From Pseudoips prasinana (Eukaryota; Arthropoda; Insecta; Lepidoptera; Nolidae): 64,000 bases of DNA. Made by a program: the position numbers and the translations under genes. This document shows, piece after piece, positions 29,405-40,869 of the stretch. The notes below the pieces were generated by a model. That model made no database searches, was not told the DNA's origin, and saw only the letters and a list, made by a program, of their open reading frames with translations. The stretch lies in NCBI GenBank assembly GCA_951640165.1, contig OX621257.1:4041201-4105200 (forward strand), written 5' to 3'. Every line of letters starts with the position of its first letter. Positions within the stretch are counted from its first letter, which is position 1.

Positions 29405-29985
29405 TACTGATTTAACAAAATAATGGGACTATCAAGACAGCGGCTTGTGCTGTATAAAGCACAAGTCCGCCCGTACATGGAGTACTGCTCACATATCTGG
29501 GCAGGAGCCCCTTAATACCAGATCGACCCACTTGACTCCCTCCAAAGGCGTGCTATTAGAATCGTTGGGGATTCCAATCTTAGAGCAGTGGAGAGACTTT
29601 GGATATCTCTGCGTGTTCTACCGTCTCTTTCATTTCATTTCCTTCTCTGAGGAACTGTTTGAGATGGTGCCATCGTCCCCTTTTTATCATCGCACCACGC
29701 GCACTCGCAGTAAGGTTCATCCGTACCACCTGGAAGCTATCTCATCAAGCATGGTTCGCTTTGAGCGTTTATCCCACGTACGTGCAGGGTTTGGAATAAA
29801 TTACCTGCTGCGGTGTTTCCCCTGCGCTACGGCATATCCTTCTTCAAACGAGGTTTAAAAAGAGTATTAATGTCACGGTAGGCAGCGGTTTGCTGAGTCC
29901 CCTGGCACTGCGAATGTCCATGAGCAGCGGTTACCACTTACCATCAGGTGGCCCGTATGCCTCGAAAGCAATAAAAAAAAAATCA
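29405..29985 (+). pseudogene. Jockey/CR1-type LINE, RT C-terminus and 3' UTR
   Basis: Reads LVLYKAQVRPYMEYCSHIWA and HRTTRTRSKVHPYHLEAIS, with frameshifts and a stop between them. A conserved non-coding 3' end (GGCAGCGGTTTGCTGAGTCC...CCATCAGGTGGCCCGTATGC) and AATAAAAAAAA follow. It is 5'-truncated and lies in the predicted 3' UTR of the receptor. Confidence 0.82.
29970..29975 (+). promoter_or_regulatory. Candidate polyadenylation signal for the receptor mRNA
   Basis: AATAAA at the end of the LINE fragment, about 600 bp after the receptor stop codon. It is the nearest canonical signal I can see downstream. Use by the receptor is inferred. Confidence 0.35.
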
Positions 29986-31035
29986 AGGTTAAACCGAAAA
30001 TATCAGACTTTTGGCGGATGCATAAATTAATAAATTTAATTGGTCGTCATTTTCATAATAAAGCCCAACTAGCTGTCGAAAGCTGATCGTCGATATCAGG
30101 TTTTAACATGAACTTTCCATTATTGTAAAATATATTTTTCATTTAGTACTAATAAAGTTCATATTCCAATGCTTCACTCCAATTAACGTCGGTGCGGCGA
30201 TCATAAAATGTGTTTATATCATTAACGTTTCGCTCAAATTGTTGACGAACCGTATTGTCATCATAGTTCCATTATTTATCGTCTGAATAGCATATAAAAA
30301 AAAAACAAATATTATTTTTTTGTATCGGAAGTAAGTTAGTATAAAGTATATTAGAGTTAATAGATGTAAGTGGTGTATATTAGTACTCTTAGTCTGATCC
30401 CAACAAATAAACAAACTCATCATTTTTATACGTACATATTTTATTATCCATCGCTGTTGGTCTTTAGGCTAGAAATAGAATGGTTGTGACATTTCATGTT
30501 TGTTAAACAAACAATTCTACTACGTTAGACCTCGCGTAACGCGTTCAATCGTAGAATAATGAGGTTCCAAGTTTCTTTCCTTGAAGCAGTGTTTTAGTTG
30601 CTTTTGTAGTTTTTTCTGCTTTTGTATTAATTATTATTATATATCAAGCAAGATACAGCGATTTGGCGGTGGCCTCCATATAACTGTCATACCAAACTCA
30701 CGTGAAGTCGTTAACAGTACGCATCAGATCATCCAATTCAAATGATTATGAAAGTGATGATGTGCACAGTGAAGCTGTGTTACGTAATTCGTGCACTGTA
30801 CGATTTATTTACCTTAAGCTTTGACGGCTACTGATGCAAATGGGAACCCCAAAAAGGAACTTGAATGTTTGCATCAGTCAATGGCTAATAGTGCGAATTT
30901 GAATCATCATAATAAAAGTCTTTGAGTTTCTTATAGTATGGCATTTTTCTGATGTTTCAAAAAGGTGTTCATATAATTCACTCGCTAAACGATATTTTCA
31001 ACTGCAAAGGGTTGATTACCAAGTTGGGAAATAGT
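29986..31035. other. Spacer downstream of the receptor
   Basis: AT-rich; no gene motif and no copy of the other repeats was recognised. Confidence 0.4.
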
Positions 31036-31220
31036 TAGTAGTTATAGTATAGTAAGTAGTTTTTTTTATCAGAGGGCGACAAACGAGCAAGTGGTTCACC
31101 AGATGGTAAGTGATCACCGCCGCCCATTGACACTCGCAATACCAGAGGAGTCGCGGGTGCGTTTCTGGCCTTCAAGAGTCAGTAAACAAGTGTTGCTGAC
31201 CCTTCCCCCCACCCCGATGA
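31036..31220 (-). repeat. LINE 3' UTR fragment
   Basis: Starts with an oligo-T run (minus-strand A tail). It contains CACCAGATGGTAAGTGATCA and ATTGACACTCGCAATACCAG, the reverse of the 3' UTR seen at 29880-29970. Confidence 0.65.
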
Positions 31221-31425
31221 GCTCTGGCAACCTTACTCACATGCAGAAACACAACATTAAAATTATTAATGTTATTATTAAGGAATGTCTTCTGTAAGGT
31301 GGAGGTACAACCCCAGTCGGACTGCTCTTCGAGCGAATGAACGGTGTTGTTAAAGTAGTTAACTTACTCATACTACACAGTTTTGATGTGAAACATCTAT
31401 AGCCGCACGTAAAACAGATTTCGGG

Positions 31426-31500
31426 CGTGGCGACGCATGCCGTGGCGACGCGTCGCCACGCTAAAGATAGAAGTGTGTACGGTGTGGCGACGCGTCGCCA
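31426..31500. repeat. Repeated GC-rich palindromes (GGCGACGCGTCGCC)
   Basis: A perfect 20-bp palindrome at 31441-31460, a second 16-bp copy at 31485-31500 and a partial one at 31426-31440. They stand out from AT-rich surroundings. Confidence 0.85.
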
Positions 31501-31999
31501 TGTGCAATCGACTTTTTATTTTATCATTATGACATATTTAGTTCCTATCACAATATGTTCTTTCCTGCATATTACTTTTACAAAATAATGTCGATGTTTC
31601 ACATCTGCCAGGCGTCCCGTGACGGCTCACATTTTTTTTTCTTTTCAAAATTGTATATTTATAATACTGTTGCACAAATAACAAGATTTCTTAAATGTTT
31701 CCTCTCGTCGGTATTACAAACATCACTCGAGATTCAGTTCATCCGTCAAAGCAAACCCCTCAATAATAAATACGGCGCAAACACGCCAAATATTTACTTA
31801 TGAAGGAAGTTGTACGTGCGCAAACAAACTTTGTGCTCAAAGATTAGTTCTTATTTCTTGCTTTATGATGTAAGCACTTTTATATTAGACATTCCATTTT
31901 TTATGAGGAATTAAGTAGAATACTTTTATTTGTGAAGTAAAATTAATTGGAAGATGTTTTGATTTATCATCATAACATGCAGCTAAAAGGAGTCGAACC
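31501..31999. other. Spacer
   Basis: The 82-codon ORF at 31555-31803 has no recognisable motif and is not supported as a gene. Confidence 0.4.
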
Positions 32000-32540
32000 G
32001 CCACGCTTGGCAAAGCTGAGCAAACGCATTGGTGATTGCAGTATAATGGTCATAGTACTCAGAAAGACTGCCTCGTTGGTATAGCGGCAGCGTGTTCAAC
32101 CGCAGAAATTGAGGTCCTGGGTTCAAATCCCGGGTCGGGCCACAAAACGAGATTTTGGGAATTTTCCGTAAAAAGAAATTTCTCAGTATTAGCCCGAAGT
32201 CCGCCCTCGGAGAGCACGTAAAGCCGTCGGTCCTGTACCTGACCTCTTTCCGGTCCTGTCGCTAGTCGTCCCATCGGATCATGAGAGAGATGGAATAGAA
32301 AATGCCCCTGTGTTTGCGCACACACTTGTGCACTATAATATGTCCTGCGTAATTGGCTAATTTCCATTGAGAAAGGCCGCCGTGGCCGAAATTCGGCCGG
32401 GAAGACATTATCATCATCATCACTCAGAAAGAAGCTGCTTCCCGTCATCTGGAAGACATTCTCTCGGGACTACGCCCCCCACGGGATGAGATGGGGTTAT
32501 GATATTCTGTTATTGGCCGCCGTCACCGCACAATTTTGAT
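32000..32540 (-). repeat. RTE-SINE (minus) split by a SINE1
   Basis: 32000-32066 and 32432-32540 are collinear with 28975-29130. The 10-bp sequence ACTCAGAAAG ends the first part and begins the second, flanking the SINE1. Confidence 0.78.
32067..32421 (+). mobile_element. SINE1, full length (355 bp)
   Basis: tRNA-like head (A box TGGTATAGCGGC, B box GGTTCAAATCC), body (TTTCTCAGTATTAGCCCGAAG, GGTCCTGTACCTGACCTCTT, CGTCCCATCGGATCATGAG) and an (ATC)n tail. It is bounded by 10-bp ACTCAGAAAG target duplications and defines the family length. Confidence 0.92.
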
Positions 32541-32886
32541 TGATAATTCATTATTATTGTATTATTTTACTCCCTCATATTCATTATACTCCCTCTTTGG
32601 AACGCTAATCGAAATAAAGTGACCTGATGAAACTGTGGATTAAGTTTAACAAATTCTAGTGATGCGGCAAGTGTTTCAAATTGTCGCTGTCTGTTTAAAA
32701 GTTAATATTTTATGTGGGTATTTCAAGCTCTTGTAAGCTTTGTGTAACAGTTTTAGAAATACGAGTGGAAGATTATTTATTGTACACAGAAATATATAAT
32801 AAGTTAACAATAAACATGTGCACAGGCGAGCTTAACTCAACTCTCAGTTTTCTTCCAACAAACCTTTGTCAGAGTGAGACTTATAC
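32541..32886. other. Spacer
   Basis: Nothing recognised. Confidence 0.4.
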
Positions 32887-33044
32887 GTAATGGGTTACAA
32901 TGGCTGTCGTCCCACATCCCCTCACGGAGGTGGAGGAGTCGGCGTCGGGGCTGCGTTGCCCCCGGCTTAGGATTCCTTCATGTTCCGTCAACTGTCGACT
33001 GTGGAGATATCCCCGTTTTTGGAATCGGTTGTAATGGGTTACAA
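32887..33044 (+). mobile_element. Short LINE 3' fragment with 14-bp target duplication
   Basis: GTAATGGGTTACAA occurs at 32887-32900 and 33031-33044. The 130-bp insert between them is GC-rich (CTCACGGAGGTGGAGGAGTC) and unlike its flanks. A severely 5'-truncated, R1-like LINE end is the best reading; there is no A tail. Confidence 0.6.
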
Positions 33045-34004
33045 ACAGTGCACAAACATTTTTATATTAGAAAGTTACTAAGTTTGTTAATATATAAGTT
33101 AAATTATATTGTCTACTCGTGGTAAATAAATATGCTGCCCATGTAGTATTTGTACAAATACTACATACTGAGTTGCTTACGTAAAACTAGGAAGGGATCC
33201 TTTCTTAGTTTTACTATTGGTACACGATCTATCCGTCTGAACTTTCCACTAGATTTTTAATTATTGTGGCGAGCGGCCTATATTGCCCACTTCTGGGAAA
33301 ATACCTCCTAATCCTCCCACTCATTTGGTCAATAGAGAGTAAGTTTTGAGGCTCTCAGTCAATCTTGCCATCTCTGTCACATCTCCACGAGGTTTTCGCT
33401 TTATTGGGTTTCCACTAAGTGATAATTTTCCCTCAAAGCTCATCATATATTTGGTAGATATGATCAGCCTAGCCTCATTTTAGTTAGTGACTTATGTTTT
33501 CGACGGTAATGTTGTGATTACGGTCCATAAGGACTGTCCGAACCTCAAGGATACTGCGTTCCGTTGCACGTCGGCAAACCGCAAGCTTAGTAATTCATTA
33601 AGATGAAATATCACTCCGAGTCCTTTCTTTTATGCATCAGTGTTTACATGAATTTGTCGTCCAATAATAAATTGTCTCCATATGTTTTTCAAATACATGA
33701 CTTAGATGTGGTAAAGTAAATCGTATTACTTGGTTCAAAACATTCACACACATAGTAAAATTTTCCTAATTATACTTATGAACGAGTTTGGGCTTGTCTC
33801 TTGCATAGAGAAAGTGAAGTTAGAATTGAAAATTGAGCAGCTAGAGAGTAAACTTCTTTAAGTTTTATACGGAATGTTTCGTTAGATGTGTTAAAGATAT
33901 TTTGGTTCCATATTGTTTAATTTCAATTTATGGCTCATTTATAATAACAATTTGTTTTATTAATATTATACCGACCATGAAGAGTCAACCACACCATCAG
34001 GCTG
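33045..34004. other. Spacer with two adjacent palindromes
   Basis: GTAGTATTTG/CAAATACTAC (33144-33165) and GTAAAACTAGGAAGG/CCTTTCTTAGTTTTAC (33180-33216) are back to back. No gene was seen. Confidence 0.5.
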
Positions 34005-34360
34005 ATATCATGGCCTGGGTTAGCGGTAGCGTGTTCACCCACAGAAAACGAGGTCTTGGGTCAAATCCTGGGTCGGGCCAAAAGTGATTTTGGGACTTTT
34101 CTGTAAAAAGAAAAATTTCTCAGCATCAGCCGGAGTTGGCGGTATTATACCCCCGTGCCTCGGAGAGCACGAAAAGCCATCGGTCCTGTACCTGACCTCT
34201 TTCGGTCGTGTCGCTAGGCGTCCCATCGGACCATGAGAATGAGTGAAAAGAAAGTGCTCCTGTGTTTGCGCACACATTTGGGCACTATAATATGTCCTGC
34301 GCAGATCCTTAATCTCTATTGAGACTGGCCGCCGTGGCCGAAATTCGACTATTATCATCG
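34005..34360 (+). mobile_element. SINE1 copy
   Basis: Complete collinear copy with diverged A box (GGGTTAGCGGTAGC) and B box (GGGTCAAATCCTGGG). Confidence 0.85.
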
Positions 34361-34794
34361 CCCATTTTTTAAGTATGATTTTTTTTGTCATGTGTACATC
34401 GTTGGTGATCCTTAATAAAAAAATGAAAGGACGATTTAAATAACTCTGACACAATTCTGCCAATGCTAACACGATACTGTAAGAAATAAGTTCCAAGAAA
34501 ACATACTTCTATATTATATTCTTGTGGCTATTTTAAGAAATATATTTTAAAGGTTCATTTGATTTAATATTGTGTAGGTGAATGCGCGGGTGGTTCTTAC
34601 GCCTACTAGCTTTGTATTATGAGTAAGATGATAGATAATGAAACACGAGCCACGTATATTTAGATATACTACTACCTACAAAATTGTTACAGAATTAATT
34701 AGCTGTTCTTAGTAGCGGTCACGGATTCTATGCTGATCGGCGAAGGTGGATTCAAATTTATTACAGACTTTTTTTACCCGCGTATATATATATA
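34361..34794. other. Spacer
   Basis: Nothing recognised. Confidence 0.4.
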
Positions 34795-35218
34795 GCTTAT
34801 GTGTTAATCCAGAGTGTCAGCTAACTTCATACCAAATGTTATTAAAATCGCTCCAGCCGTTTAGATGTGAAGAAGTAACAAACATACACAGTTACAAACT
34901 TTCGCCTATATAATAGTAACTAGCTGTGTCCCATGGTTTTACCCGCGTTAAACTTTATATAGGTGATAACGTGATAATATGTAGCCTATATGATGACCCG
35001 ACCTGTGAGTAATATTCATGCAAAATTTGAAGTAAAGCCGTGCAGTACTTTTTGAGTTTAGCCCGGACATACATACAGACTTACAGACAAACAGACAAGA
35101 ATTCTTAAAACTATATTTTTGGCTTCGATGTCGACAGTAGATCCCGCCCCAAGTATCCTTTTTTAAAAATATTCAATGTACAGTTTTGATTTTCCTACGA
35201 TTTTATTATATGTATAGC
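34795..35218 (-). repeat. Short REP relative followed by REP300
   Basis: 34795-34915 has the TCGCTCCAGCCGTTTAGATG...AACTTTCGCC body shared with 45745, 56680 and 60470. 34916-35218 is a minus REP300 copy starting at CTAGCTGTGTCCC. Confidence 0.78.
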
Positions 35219-36110
35219 TAGTAGAGAAAGTATCAGACATAATTCTATTTGCTGATGATACGTCACTCATATTTAAAGTGAGTAGGAAAGATAAGGATCT
35301 TAAAGAACCTAATAAAACTCTCAGCCTCATATCAAATTGGTTTTCGGCAAATAATCTTCTTTTGAATGCAGGAAAGACCAAATGCATCAAATTCTCATTG
35401 CCGAATGTGACTCATATTAAACCAACGGTTGCACTTAACGAGGAAGTTTTAGATTTAGTTCCTTCGACCGTATTATTGGGAATAACACTGGACTCAAAAT
35501 TACAATGGGGTCCTCATATTGAAAAATTATCTGCCTAATTAAGTTCAGCTTCATATGCAGTTTGGAAAATCAGACAATTGTCAGACGAACCAACTGCTAG
35601 ACTAGTATATTTTGCTTATTTCCATAGCATTATGTCCTATGGTATTCTGCTGTGGGGCTCAGCAGCTGACATAAGTGCTATTTTCGTATTACAAAAAAGA
35701 GCAGTCAGAGCTATTTATAATCTAGGCAGTCGCGAGTCTCTACGAAGCGTTTTTAAAGAGGTAAATATACTTACTGTTCCATCTGAATACCACTACCTGA
35801 TAATAAGTTTAAGTCACACATTAAACGTGAACTTATGGCTAAGGGTTACTACACTTCTAAGGATTACATTGACGATAAAGACATTTGGCGGTCGGCATCT
35901 ACCTGCACATAGTGCGCTGGAGATCTTATAGCCATATAGACATGAGTAATCTTTTATGTTACATGAACTATCTGTAATAAAACTATCTATTATTTAAATA
36001 TTCTACGAATTTCAGAACTGTTGGTTGTGTCTCAAAATGATTAATGTTACTTTTATTTTGACGTTTTTATTTTCTCTTTCTAATATATTAAACCTAAAAT
36101 AAATAAATAA
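35219..36110 (+). pseudogene. CR1/Jockey-like LINE, RT fragment
   Basis: Starts inside the RT at DIILFADDTSLIF and continues SNWFSANNLLLNAGKTKCIK and LLGITLDSKLQWGPHI. It has one stop (35536), then resumes (ASYAVWKIRQL, YFAYFHSIMSYGILLWG, LQKRAVRAIYNLG). A frameshift near 35810 follows, and it ends near TAAATAAATAAT. It is a different family from the LINE at 3960-8732. The catalytic FADD is present, but the endonuclease and fingers are missing. Confidence 0.85.
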
Positions 36111-36159
36111 TCAGACAACCGATCGAGCATATATTGTGTTTGCCTGATAAATAATTACA

Positions 36160-36345
36160 GTAAGTGGACCAAATCTCGTGTATATGCCCCATTGAGTATG
36201 TTTCGCCGGAGCGTCTCAACTGGGCCGTGTTGAAACCGGTAGTAGAGACACCCGCTGAGTTTGTTTCGCTGGGTCTTCTCAGTTGGGGCGCATTGGATCG
36301 GGTGGTAGCATTAAAGCGCGACCGTCGTTATTAGTACAAGGTCCG
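36160..36345 (+). repeat. Two diverged 60-bp-type units, lepidopteran LINE-linked repeat
   Basis: GTATGTTTCGCCGGAGCGTCTC and GAGTTTGTTTCGCTGGGTCTTCTC begin two similar segments about 63 bp apart, the second ending GGATCGGGTGGTAGCATT. They resemble a common moth repeat unit (from memory). Confidence 0.5.
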
Positions 36346-36721
36346 TCATAATAATATCACCCTAATATAGACAGAACCATTGCCAATATGTATTACAAAT
36401 ATTAGACTTAAACTAGATAATTAAACTTAAACATAATCTCTTGACAATAACTTGATACGAGCTAGCTAAATATCATTGCTGTTATAAAATAAATTTTATT
36501 AATGTTTTAATACTATCAATACACGTGGACCTAAATATCTATGTTACTAGAAATAATAATGTATACAACTATAATACTACAAACATGTTCTGACTATTTA
36601 CAAGCGCTTTTTTGAAGTCTACGTGAATAAAAACCTTTTTTTTTTTATAATAGCTTGTTTACGTGAATATTGAATATCTAGCGCTTATTGGGATGCGGCA
36701 CCGATGCACCAGTTCCAATCT
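36346..36721. other. Spacer
   Basis: Nothing recognised. Confidence 0.4.
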
Positions 36722-37015
36722 ATACGTATAATAAATTCGTAGGAAAGTCAAAACTGTACATTGAATATTTTTTTAAAATGAAACTTGGGGCGTGATCTTC
36801 AATCGATATCGAAGCCAAAAATATGGTTGTTAGAATTTTTATTTCTTTGTCTGTAAGTCCAGGTTAAACTCAAAAAGTACTGCATGGATTTACTTACAAT
36901 TAACTAAGAGGCCAGGTCAACATATAGGCTACATATTATCACGGGGGTATCTATATATATATCTACGGGGGTGGAACTGTAATAATTTATAAAATTAAAC
37001 GCGGGTAAAACCGCT
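36722..37015 (+). repeat. REP300 copy
   Basis: Collinear, with an internal ATATATATATCTACGGGG variant near the right end. Confidence 0.78.
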
Positions 37016-37061
37016 ATATCAATACGTGAAGCAAAAACTTTTTTGTTCTTCCGTTCTTTCT

Positions 37062-37181
37062 AAAAAGACAACGCCCGCACTAGGGAATCTACTCCCTGTG
37101 TCGTGGGGTACTTTAAAAACATACAATAGACGGACACAGATTACATCCAGACTCAGAACAACTATTAATGGGTCACACAAA
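37062..37181 (-). mobile_element. SINE4 3' part, outermost layer of the nest
   Basis: SINE4 body (AAGACAACGCCCGCACTAGGG...GGGTCACACAAA). The head is at 44681-44765. The two join at ACAAA, which is present on both sides of LINE-A. Confidence 0.85.
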
Positions 37182-37185
37182 AGAG

Positions 37186-39083
37186 TAATGTGGTTGAGAA
37201 TGAAAGTTGGTATGACCCGTATCTTCCTAGTAGGAGTGTACGCTCCTGTAGATATGGGTGCAGTTGTAATACAGCGAGAACAAGAGGAAAGAAAGGCATT
37301 CTGGGAGACCCTGAGAGATGTGTTGCGGATAAGTCAGTATAATGAAAGAGTAATAATGTTAGGTGATTTTAATGGATGGGTTGGGGTAAAACGTGATGGT
37401 TTTGAAAGAGTACTAGGTCAATTCGGTGACGAGAGTGAGAATGAGAATGGGTGTACAGTCTGCTTGAGATATGTTTGGAATGGGGTCTTTGTGTTACAAA
37501 TACTATGTTTGAACATAAAAGAATCCATACGTTTACACGAGAGAGGAAAAATGTGAGAAAAAGTATGATTGACTTCGTGATTGTAGATGAAAGACTGAGA
37601 AAGAATGTTCTAGACACAAGAGTCTATCGTGGGACCGCAATCCATACAGACCACTTTCTGGTAATGAGCCGAATAAGTGGTCTATTCAAAGGATGGCGCC
37701 ACCGAATCCCTGAGACTAAAAATGTACTAGAAAGAATAAAATTAGAGGAACTGCAAGAGGAAGAAGTGGCAGATGAGTACAAAAGTAAGTTGGTTGAGAA
37801 GTTTGAGGGATCTGAAGACATAAGAGAAGTAGAAGAGCTATGGAAGGTAGTCAAAGAAGGTGTGGTGAGTGTAGCTGGTGAAGTATGTGGTGTAATAAAG
37901 AGAAGAAGAGGAAGAAAGATGAAGAATATTTGGTGGGATAAAAGTGTACAAAAAGTTGTATGTGAAAAGAAGAAAGCGTGGTTAGACTGGCTAGCCACCA
38001 GAGCAAACGAACGAATGCATAAGGCGACGAATGAGGATATAGAAAGGGCCTGGAATGATTATAGGAAAATGAAAGGAATTGTAAAGGATGTGGTGAACGA
38101 AAAGAAAAATGAACAAAAGGATAATTTTGATAGAAGGTTGTCTAAGGATTTTCAGACGAACATTAAGTTTTTCTGGAAATCCGTTAGATCAGTAAGAGGC
38201 ATAACTCAAACCTCAGAACTGAAATCCATACGAGACCAAGATGGAAATATAGTGAAAGGGGAAGAATGCGTGTTAAAACGTTGGAAGGAGTATTTTGAAA
38301 GTTTGTATGAAAGAGGTGTAACAGAGAGTGAACGTAGTTCACTAAGTATAGACAAGAACAAATGTATAGATGACATTGGTATGGATGAGATTGTGAAAGC
38401 TATTAAGGGTATGAAATCAGGTAAGTCACCAGGGTATGACAGGATAACTTCCGAGATGCTGAAGGCTGGACATGGCGTCATAGCGAATCAGCTGTGCAGC
38501 CTTTTCAATTTATGCTATACCACCGGCCAAGTGCCAAGTGATTGGTGCAAAGCTGTCATCGTACCTCTTTACAAAGGGAAAGGCTCACGGCAAGACTGTA
38601 AAAACTATAGGGGCATTAGTCTGCTCAGCGTTGTTGGTAAGTTGTATGCAAAAGTATTGGTTGAAAGAGTTGTGAAAGAAACCGATGCGAAAATATGGGA
38701 TGCACAGGCGGGTTTTCGGAAAGGAATGGGATGTACGGATCAGGTCTTTTCTCTGCGAAGCATAGTAGAGAAGTTTTTGGGCAAAAACCAAAAGGTTTAC
38801 TGTGCTTTCGTAGACTTAGAAAAGGCCTACGATAGAGTGTTGAGGAGTGAACTATGGTCGGTACTGTCCATGTATGGGTTGAACGACAACTTTGTTCAAG
38901 CACTGAAATCTCTTTATAGGGATTCCAGAGCTTGCGTGAGGATTAACGGGTCATACACCGAGTGGTTTAGCATCCAAAAGGGTGTTAGACAGGGATGTGT
39001 AGCGTCACCGTGGTTGTTTAACCTATTCATGGATAGCTGTTTAAAAGATTTGAAAGAAAGTGAATGCGGTGTAAGGATGAATG
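37186..39083 (+). pseudogene. LINE-A ORF, endonuclease and RT first half
   Basis: The endonuclease part has VGVYAPVD, MLGDFNGWVG and, after a frameshift near 37450, KSMIDFVIVDERL and TDHFLV. The RT part has GKSPGYDRITSEML, NYRGISLLSVVGKLYAKVL, the active-site region AFVDLEKAYDRV and GVRQGCVASPWLFNLFMD. It runs to MN at the hAT target site. Apart from the missing start and one frameshift it is well preserved. Confidence 0.88.
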
Positions 39084-39579
39084 CAGGGACCGGACAACCC
39101 CGCTTCTGAGTTAAGCCGTTTGATAGGGTAACCCGTTCATTGGGTAACTCGTATCGCAGTGTTACCCTTAGATTGACTTACAGCCTCGAAACCCAGTGAA
39201 AGGGTTAACACGTTTATTATGGTAACCACAGGAAGGGGTTAACCCCTTCAATGACTTAAGCCCTTGAATAGCTTACCTTCTTGAAAAGGTTTTATTCGAG
39301 TTAACCTGAATTACCCAATCAACTTAGCAGCGTGGAGATGGGAGTAGGTATACTCGCACCCGTGCGGTGCCTCATTGCCTAACTACTTTTAGGTAGGTAC
39401 AACAAATTTGACGATCGAACGACTTTTTATATATTTCTAATTTGAAAGTTTAGTGACGACAAATAGTCGAGCTAATAATTAACGTGTTATTTAAAGAACT
39501 GACTTACTTTAATCTTAATATTGTGACAATCTGTATGACGTGATTATATTTTGTTAAATAATTATTATAATATTTTGCT

Positions 39580-39800
39580 GTGTGGTGATGGCATAGGATA
39601 CCATCACCCCATTTTATCACGTAGGGGGCGCAGAAATCGACCGAGGGCATACCTACCAGAGAACCGGCAGCAGCGTTTATCTATGAACTATGACCATCCA
39701 ACCCGTCTGCCAAGCTATGGGGCTCTGGGGGTCTGCCAAGCTCCCATTCTTTGGGGAGGCTTTTGTCCAGCTGTGGACGTACTTTGGCTGACATGAGGAC
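39580..39800 (+). repeat. RTE-SINE copy inside the hAT
   Basis: Collinear with 57165-57390, including the TTTTGTCCAGCTGTGGACGT 3' end. Confidence 0.7.
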
Positions 39801-39812
39801 GATGAAATAATT

Positions 39813-40075
39813 GACGGGCGGGTTGGCATGGTTGCTTTTCACGCCGTAGCTCGTGGGTTCGATTCCATCTAGGAAAGATATTGGTGTGCATGAACATGTC
39901 TGTTTGTCCTGAGTCTGGGTGTAATTATCTATATAAGTATGTATTCACAAAAGAAAAGTAGTATATGTAGTATATCAGTTATCTGGTTTCCATGGTACAA
40001 GCTCTGCTTAGTTTGGGTTCAGATGACCGTGTGTGAATAATGTCCCAGGATATTATTATTATTATTATTGTACTG
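39813..40075 (+). mobile_element. SINE3 copy inside the hAT
   Basis: Head with B box GGGTTCGATTCCATC, full body, and 3' domain ending in (ATT)n at 40075. Confidence 0.85.
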
Positions 40076-40560
40076 TTGAAACTTGGTAGATGTATTCTGT
40101 GAACCGCATTAAGATTTTCTCACAAAAATAGAAAATGAACAATAATTTTGGGGGTTCCCCATACATAGAACTGATACTAATTTTTTTTTCATCGTACCTT
40201 TATATGTGGGGGATCTATGGATAGGTCTTCAAAAATCATATTGAGGTTTCTAATGTCATATTTTTCTTAACTGAATAGTTTGAGCAAGAGACACTTCCAA
40301 AGTAGTAAAATGTGTGCCCCCTCTCCCCCTTGTAACTTCTAAAATAGGACAATGACAAAACTGAAAAAAATATGTGATGTACATTACCATGCAAACTTCC
40401 CCTAAAAATTGGTTTGATCGAAATCTAGTAAGTAGATTTTTTTAAGACGTCATAAATCGTAAACCGCAATTTACCGTTCATTTAATCAACTGAGATACTT
40501 GCTGCTATGGAACCCTTCATGGGCGAGTCTGACTCGCACTTGGCCTGTTTTTTTAAATAT
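40076..40560 (-). repeat. Dispersed repeat ending CGAGTCTGACTCGCACTTGG
   Basis: Contains GGGGGTTCCCCATACATAGA, a pyrimidine-rich GTGCCCCCTCTCCCCCTTG stretch and ATGGGCGAGTCTGACTCGCA. From memory this resembles a repeat common in lepidopteran genomes. The orientation is arbitrary. Confidence 0.45.
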
Positions 40561-40869
40561 TGAGATGTTATAACGTTTTCGAAAAAAAGAAGTTTACCGC
40601 CGCTCTTGCAAGTAAATTGCAAGCTATTAGCTTTAACAGCGTGTTCATTTCTGATTACATTAATAAAGATATGGACGTTTGTATTAATAGTTATAGTATT
40701 GACATATCTCTCAGTCACCAACATTTTAGTCGTCAATCATACCAATTCAATCAATATCTTCTATTATTCTAGAGCAATGAGCTGCCAATAATCTTGTAAT
40801 TTTTTTTTGATAACTGCCATTGTCACTAGTGATTGAAAAATAATTCAACACCTCTCAAACTTAATCTTT

